Source: Gammaproteobacteria bacterium (GTDB lineage Bacteria > Pseudomonadota > Gammaproteobacteria > Steroidobacterales > Steroidobacteraceae). Taken from it: a DNA stretch of 5,937 nucleotides. Shown piece after piece: positions 1 to 5,937 of the stretch. Location: assembly GCA_030040235.1 (NCBI GenBank), contig JASHUC010000367.1, positions 1 to 5,937 on the forward strand, given 5' to 3'. The number at the start of each line of letters is the position of its first letter. Position 1 is the stretch's first letter. The translations under genes were made by a program, and so were the position numbers. The notes beneath the pieces are model-generated. The model had not been told where the DNA came from, made no database searches, and worked only from the letters and a program-made list of their open reading frames with translations.

Positions 1-97
1 AACCTCAAGTCGCCTGTGCCGATAAGTAAAAAGTCCGCCAAACGGGGATCGCTCGCCGGAGTTCACTGCGCCAGGTAGGGCCGCGCACCGCTACGAG
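1..97 (+). promoter_or_regulatory. Upstream region of the TonB-dependent receptor; weak promoter candidate
   Basis: This stretch precedes the receptor gene and has no convincing coding sequence. The only AT-rich patch in an otherwise GC-rich region is at 21-34 (GATAAGTAAAAAGT), the natural place for a -10 element. TAAAAA at 27-32 matches the sigma-70 -10 consensus at four of six positions, but the possible -35 around 5-10 (TCAAGT) is poor. A promoter here would give an untranslated leader of about 70 bases. Short open stretches run in from the left edge and end at stops near 23, 27 and 76. They could be the tail of a preceding gene but are too short to judge. No operator or riboswitch was recognised. 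Confidence 0.25.
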
Positions 98-104
98 AGG
101 GGAG
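98..104 (+). promoter_or_regulatory. Ribosome binding site of the receptor gene
   Basis: The purine-rich AGGGGAG ends five bases before the ATG at 110. This is a good Shine-Dalgarno sequence at a suitable distance. Together with the signal peptide that begins directly after this ATG, it settles the start. Confidence 0.75.
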
Positions 105-109
105 AAGCG

Positions 110-2617
<2,508 letters not shown>

Positions 2618-2633
2618 TTTGGGGAGGGGGCGG

Positions 2634-2672
2634 ATCGCGCGCGGCGATCTCAAACGGGACGCCGCGCGCGAT
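2634..2672. terminator. 13-bp perfect inverted repeat at the convergent gene ends; possible bidirectional terminator
   Basis: The arms ATCGCGCGCGGCG (2634-2646) and CGCCGCGCGCGAT (2660-2672) are exact reverse complements and enclose a 13-base loop. The left arm lies in the 32-base gap between the two stop codons. The right arm lies inside the last codons of the ligase gene. An alternative fold pairs GCGGATC (2630-2636) with GATCCGC (2674-2680) outside a 10-bp inner stem. A smaller competing hairpin pairs 2633-2638 with 2644-2649. A stable hairpin at tail-to-tail ends suggests transcription termination or protection of mRNA 3' ends. Neither side has a T-tract, so this is not a classical intrinsic terminator, and the role is inferred. 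Confidence 0.45.
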
Positions 2673-4443
2673 AGATCCGCTGCGAACCCCGCTCCCCGTA
2701 GAGATCCTCCACGAGGTGAGCACGGCGCGCGAGCACCGCACGCTGATTGATCGAGCCTTTGTCCGTGATCTCTCCCGCCGCGGCGTTCGGCGGCTCCTCG
2801 AGAACGAGCGCGCGCGCAACGAAGGTGGAGGTCCCGGTTGCCTGCGCGGCGAGCGTGTCGAGGGCGGCCTGCAGCTCCTCGATCACGCGCGGGCCGGAGG
2901 CTGCGAGGCCGGGGAAGACGAGCGCGCCGACCTCGTCGCGCCCCTCCCCCGTGATCACCGCGTCCTGAATCAGAGGACACGCGGCAATGAGCCGCGCGCG
3001 CAGCGCCCCCGTGCTCACCCACGTTCCGGTCGTCAGCTTGAAATCCTCTGCGAGCCGCCCGTCGAAGGCGAGCCCTTGCGCTGGGTCGCGCTCATCGACC
3101 CACGCGAGCGCATCTCCGGTTAAGAGAAATCCCTCCTCATCGAATACCGCGCGCGTGCGCCCGGTTTCGCGCCAGTACCCCGGCGTCACGTTGGGACCCC
3201 GCACGCGCGCCTCGTACTTCGCACCCTGCGGTGCGAGCTTCAGCTCGACGCCCGGAACCGGCAGTCCCGCAAGCCCCGAGCGCTCGGTGAGCCAGTTGGC
3301 GCAGAGCGCGAAGGGCGCCGTTTCCGTCGAGCCGTACCCGCACAGCATTGGAATGCGCTCGCCGCACGTCTCGACCGCAATGGCATCGAGCTCGGCGACG
3401 ACCGCCTGTGGGAGCGAGGCGCCCGAGTAGTAGAACATGCGCACGCGTGAGAAGAATCGCTCGCGGAAGGCTCGATCGGCCCTCAGGTGCGGAATCAGCT
3501 CCGCGTAACCCCGCGGCACGGTGAAGTACAGCGTCGGTGCGATCTCACGCAGGTTGCGCACGGTCGGCCCGATCGCATCCGGAAGCGGCCGGCCCTCGTC
3601 GATGTACAGCGTTCCGGCGTGGTAGAGCGTGAGGCCGAGGATCTGATTGCCCCCGGAGGTGTGATGCCACGGCAGCCAATCGAGGAGGACCGGAGGCTCC
3701 GCTGCGATGAGCGGCAGGGCCTGCAAGAACATCTGCTGATTCGCGCAGAGCATGCGCTGGGTGTTGATGACGCCCTTCGGAAAGCCCGTGGAGCCGGAGG
3801 TGAAGAGCACCTTGGCGATCGAGTCGGGGCCGACTCGCTCGCTCGCGGCATCGACGGCGGGGGACTCGGCACTGCTCACGAGCGCCTCGAACGGCGTCGC
3901 CGGGCGCCCGGGGGGCGGTGACTCGTGGACGACGATTTCCGCCTCGGCCGCGACGGCCTGCGCGAGGGCCCGCGCGAAGGTGCTGCCGCTCTGAGCGAAG
4001 ACCAGGCCCGGCGTGAGCAGCGAGAGGACGTGCCGCAACCGCGAGAGATCGGTCGAGGCGAGCGAGTAGGCCGGTGAGACGGGGGCAAACGGAATGCCGA
4101 CATGCAGCGCGGCGAGAGCCAGGAGCGCATGCTCGAGGCTGGCTCCCGAGAGAATCGCGACCGGGCGCTCGACTCCCAGGCCGCGTGCGAGCAGCGCGGC
4201 GGCGATCCGCCGCACGGCGCCGAGTGCTTCGCGATAGGTGAGCGTGCGCCACGCGCTCGGGGAGCTGCGAATCGCGAGGAACACCCGCTCGGGATGATTC
4301 CGGGCGGCGCGGATCAGGCAATCGGTGAGCTTGCGGGGATACTCGCCCAACGAATGCGGAGAGCGCAGGAGAATCGAGCCATCCGCGCGGTGCTCCACCG
4401 CGACATCGCATGGACCGAGGGCGACGGAGCGATAGCGGTCCAT
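2650..4443 (-). CDS. fcs: Feruloyl-CoA synthase (hydroxycinnamate-CoA ligase, AMP-forming)
   Basis: This 597-residue cytoplasmic enzyme of the ANL adenylating superfamily is expected to convert ferulate, p-coumarate or caffeate, with ATP and CoA, to the CoA thioester, AMP and pyrophosphate. That is the first step of non-oxidative hydroxycinnamate breakdown. Numbered from the ATG: the ATP-binding loop LFTSGSTGFPKG is at 213-224, the family-typical VINTQRMLCANQQM follows, and DWLPWHHTSGGN is at 255-266. GYGSTETAP is at 369-377, the ribose-binding Asp is 444 in TGDAL, the hinge DGRLAEDFK is at 461-469, and the C-terminal catalytic Lys is 562 in EITDKGSINQ. The hinge continuing into TGTWVS and the GSINQRAV ending point to the feruloyl-CoA synthase group and not to generic fatty acyl ligases. 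All core residues are present and the length fits. GTG (4446) and ATG (4443) are adjacent possible starts, both overlapping the synthetase stop. The ATG is preferred by codon type. Expression probably depends on read-through from the synthetase gene. The partner hydratase-lyase and aldehyde dehydrogenase are absent here, so the true substrate is inferred. Confidence 0.9.
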   Translation of the reverse strand: MDRYRSVALGPCDVAVEHRADGSILLRSPHSLGEYPRKLTDCLIRAARNHPERVFLAIRSSPSAWRTLTYREALGAVRRIAAALLARGLGVERPVAILSGASLEHALLALAALHVGIPFAPVSPAYSLASTDLSRLRHVLSLLTPGLVFAQSGSTFARALAQAVAAEAEIVVHESPPPGRPATPFEALVSSAESPAVDAASERVGPDSIAKVLFTSGSTGFPKGVINTQRMLCANQQMFLQALPLIAAEPPVLLDWLPWHHTSGGNQILGLTLYHAGTLYIDEGRPLPDAIGPTVRNLREIAPTLYFTVPRGYAELIPHLRADRAFRERFFSRVRMFYYSGASLPQAVVAELDAIAVETCGERIPMLCGYGSTETAPFALCANWLTERSGLAGLPVPGVELKLAPQGAKYEARVRGPNVTPGYWRETGRTRAVFDEEGFLLTGDALAWVDERDPAQGLAFDGRLAEDFKLTTGTWVSTGALRARLIAACPLIQDAVITGEGRDEVGALVFPGLAASGPRVIEELQAALDTLAAQATGTSTFVARALVLEEPPNAAAGEITDKGSINQRAVLARRAHLVEDLYGERGSQRIYRARRPV

Positions 4444-4446
4444 CAC
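4441..4446 (-). promoter_or_regulatory. Overlapping stop and start (GTGATG) coupling the synthetase and the ligase
   Basis: Read on the - strand, GTGATG contains the synthetase stop TGA (4445-4443), the ligase ATG (4443-4441, sharing one base) and an alternative ligase GTG (4446-4444, a four-base overlap). The best Shine-Dalgarno-like run, GAGGAG, lies about 17 bases before the ATG, which is too far for normal initiation. Closer bases are only G-rich (GGGGCGGGG). This favours re-initiation by ribosomes that have just finished the synthetase. Confidence 0.7.
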
Positions 4447-5852
4447 CCCGCCCCGAGCCGCTCCTCGAGGTAGGCGACCACGTGATCGAGTGCGATGCGC
4501 TCCTGTCGGGCCGTATTGCGATCCCGAACCGTCACCGTCTGGTCCTTGAGCGTCTCACCGTCGATGGTGAAGCAGAACGGGCAGCCCGCCTCGTCCATGC
4601 GCGCATAGCGCTTGCCGATCGCCTGCTTCACGTCGTGCTCGATCAGCCCTCGCCGCCAGAAGCGCCGGCGCACCTCGAGATAGAGTTTCTCGCTCACCTC
4701 GGGCATGCCATCTTTGTTCACGAGCGGGAAGATCGCTGCCTTGATGGGCGCAAGCCGTGGCGAGAGGAGCAGCAGCTCCGGGCTTGCGCGCGCGGGATCC
4801 TCCAGATACGCCTCGCAAAGCACCGCGAGCACGCCGCGATCGAGTCCCGCGGAGGGCTCGATCACATGCGGGAGGTAGCGCTCTCCCTTTCGCGCCCCGT
4901 TCGGCAGGAGCTCGCCGCGCTCCGCGTCGAAGTACTCGAGCGAAGAGCGGGAATGCTTCTGGTGCTGCGCGAGGTCGAAATCGGCGCGGTGCGCGATGCC
5001 CTCGAGCTCGCCGAATCCGGGCGCCGTGAACGGGAAGCGATACTCGACGTCCGCGGTGCCCGCCCCCTCCCGCGCATAGTGGGCGAGCTCCTGCGCCTCG
5101 TGCTCGCGCAGCTGCAGATTTTCCCCGGCGAGACCGAGGGCCTGCCACCAGCGCATGCGCTCGGCGCGCCAGAACGCGTACCATTCGCGCGCCTCGCTCG
5201 GATGGCAGAAGAACTCGATCTCCATCTGCTCGAATTCGCGACTGCGGAAGGTGAAGTTGCGAGGCGTCACCTCGTTGCGGAACGCCTTGCCGACCTGGGC
5301 GATGCCGAACGGCACTTTCACGCGCGTCGTGTCGATCACGTTCTTGAACTCAACGAAGATGCCCTGCGCCGTCTCGGGGCGCAGGTAGGCGCGCGAGGCC
5401 TCGTCGCGCACGGGGCCGATCTGCGTCTCGAACATGAGGTTGAACTCGCGCGCCTCGGTGAGGTCGCACTCGGGCGTCTCGCCGGGGTGGCGCGAGGGCT
5501 TGCGCCCGCAGGCGCTCTGGTCGAGGTGGTCGGCGCGGAAGCGCAGCTTGCAGGCACGGCAGTCGACGAGCGGGTCGGAGAAGCCGCCCACGTGCCCCGA
5601 GGCGACCCAGACCTCGGGGTTGAGGATGATCGCCGAGTCGAGCAGCACGACGTCGTCGCGCTCCTGGACGAGGGCGCGCTGCCAGGCCGACTTGACGTTC
5701 TGCTTGAGCAGGACGCCGTAGTGGCCGTAGTCGTAGGAGGAGCCGAGCCCGCCGTAGATGTCGGAGGAGGGGTAGACGAAGCCGCGCCGGCGCGCGAGCG
5801 CGGCGACCTTCTCGATCGTGGCGGTGCCCTCGTAGGCGCTGAGCTCGCTCAC
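4443..5852 (-). CDS. glyS: Glycyl-tRNA synthetase, alpha2 (single-chain) type
   Basis: This 469-residue class II aminoacyl-tRNA synthetase attaches glycine to tRNA-Gly in the cytoplasm. It is the homodimeric type found in archaea, eukaryotes and some bacteria, not the two-subunit alpha2-beta2 enzyme. The N-terminus has RRRGFVYPSSDIYGG at 21-35 and the DYG/GVLLK motif 1 region at 41-50. SGHVGGFSDPLVDC is at 85-98, RPETAQGIFVEF at 158-169, and motif 2 is FRNEVTPRNF to REFEQMEIEFF at 191-215. GELEGIAHRADFDL is at 281-294 and motif 3 has Arg339 in PSAGLDR. The anticodon-binding domain runs from about 365 to the end, including CPFCFTID and VTVRDRNT. Length matches the family (about 460-500). Four cysteines (98, 101, 115, 129) could form a zinc site in an insertion. 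The start is GTG at 5852-5850. An in-frame TAG lies four codons upstream and no other early start exists. No Shine-Dalgarno sequence is evident. The gene heads a two-gene unit with the CoA ligase. Confidence 0.96.
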   Translation of the reverse strand: MSELSAYEGTATIEKVAALARRRGFVYPSSDIYGGLGSSYDYGHYGVLLKQNVKSAWQRALVQERDDVVLLDSAIILNPEVWVASGHVGGFSDPLVDCRACKLRFRADHLDQSACGRKPSRHPGETPECDLTEAREFNLMFETQIGPVRDEASRAYLRPETAQGIFVEFKNVIDTTRVKVPFGIAQVGKAFRNEVTPRNFTFRSREFEQMEIEFFCHPSEAREWYAFWRAERMRWWQALGLAGENLQLREHEAQELAHYAREGAGTADVEYRFPFTAPGFGELEGIAHRADFDLAQHQKHSRSSLEYFDAERGELLPNGARKGERYLPHVIEPSAGLDRGVLAVLCEAYLEDPARASPELLLLSPRLAPIKAAIFPLVNKDGMPEVSEKLYLEVRRRFWRRGLIEHDVKQAIGKRYARMDEAGCPFCFTIDGETLKDQTVTVRDRNTARQERIALDHVVAYLEERLGAG

Positions 5853-5937
5853 GCCCGGAAACTACCGTGCCGCGGCGCCGGGCAGCCCGTCCCCGCCGCC
5901 CGGCGAGCCGTGCACCGTAGAGTCAGGCTCTCGATGG
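5853..5937 (-). promoter_or_regulatory. Upstream region of the glycyl-tRNA synthetase; possible promoter
   Basis: This 85-base GC-rich stretch reaches the window edge and contains no supported gene. On the - strand TAGTTT (5864-5859) resembles a -10 element and sits six bases before the GTG start, a spacing that would put the transcript start at or next to the start codon. No -35 match is found at 16-18 bases from it. A second TACGGT-like element lies near 5914-5919, but its -35 would be at or beyond the window edge. An 8-bp inverted repeat (5876-5883 with 5898-5905) is present but could be chance at this base composition. A + strand ATG at 5934 could begin a divergent gene, but too little is visible to say. 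Confidence 0.25.

Noticed and set aside
1..78. The 3' end of an upstream + strand gene (25 open codons ending at TAG 76-78)
   Set aside because: It is too short, has no recognisable motif, and other frames stop early too. It cannot be told apart from non-coding sequence.
2618..2649. A classical intrinsic terminator for the receptor gene
   Set aside because: The hairpin is real, but no run of T follows it on either strand, so it is reported only as a possible terminator.
3545..4411. A 288-codon - strand open frame inside the ligase gene in another frame
   Set aside because: The ligase frame carries the full set of adenylating-enzyme motifs in order. This one is low-complexity Arg/Ala/Pro sequence.
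5853..5937. A T-box or other tRNA-sensing leader before the synthetase
   Set aside because: Only a short GC-rich stretch is visible, with no T-box sequence, specifier loop or terminator-antiterminator pair. The 8-bp inverted repeat there is within chance for this composition.

Overview
The window holds three complete protein-coding genes and little else. A TonB-dependent outer-membrane receptor lies on the + strand (110-2617). A feruloyl-CoA synthase-type acyl-CoA ligase (2650-4443) and a single-chain (alpha2-type) glycyl-tRNA synthetase (4443-5852) lie on the - strand. No RNA gene, mobile element, CRISPR array or phage-like feature was seen.

Organism: the DNA is strongly GC-rich. The outer-membrane receptor, with a signal peptide and a TonB box, shows a Gram-negative host. 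The receptor's style (TVVVTAT box, RGPQGTL plug end, FSEEVRL barrel strand) and the feruloyl-CoA synthase resemble genes of aromatic-degrading, high-GC Proteobacteria. The alpha2 glycyl-tRNA synthetase is less typical of that group, where the alpha2-beta2 enzyme is usual, so the lineage is left open.

Layout: bases 1-109 are a leader with an AT-rich patch and a clear ribosome binding site for the receptor. The receptor and the ligase converge, with only 32 bases between their stop codons. A 13-bp perfect inverted repeat sits across that junction. The synthetase and the ligase form a tight two-gene unit read leftwards: the synthetase stop overlaps the ligase start (GTGATG), which suggests translational coupling. 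Bases 5853-5937 are the GC-rich upstream region of the synthetase.

How the genes may work together: the ligase would activate hydroxycinnamates (ferulate, p-coumarate, caffeate) to CoA thioesters. The receptor could bring a scarce substrate across the outer membrane, and an aromatic compound is only one possibility. The hydratase-lyase (ech) and vanillin dehydrogenase (vdh) that usually complete this pathway are not in the window. Nothing here clearly amounts to an undescribed system. The points most worth a second look are the pairing of a housekeeping tRNA synthetase with a catabolic ligase, the synthetase type, its possible leaderless GTG start, and the hairpin at the convergent junction.
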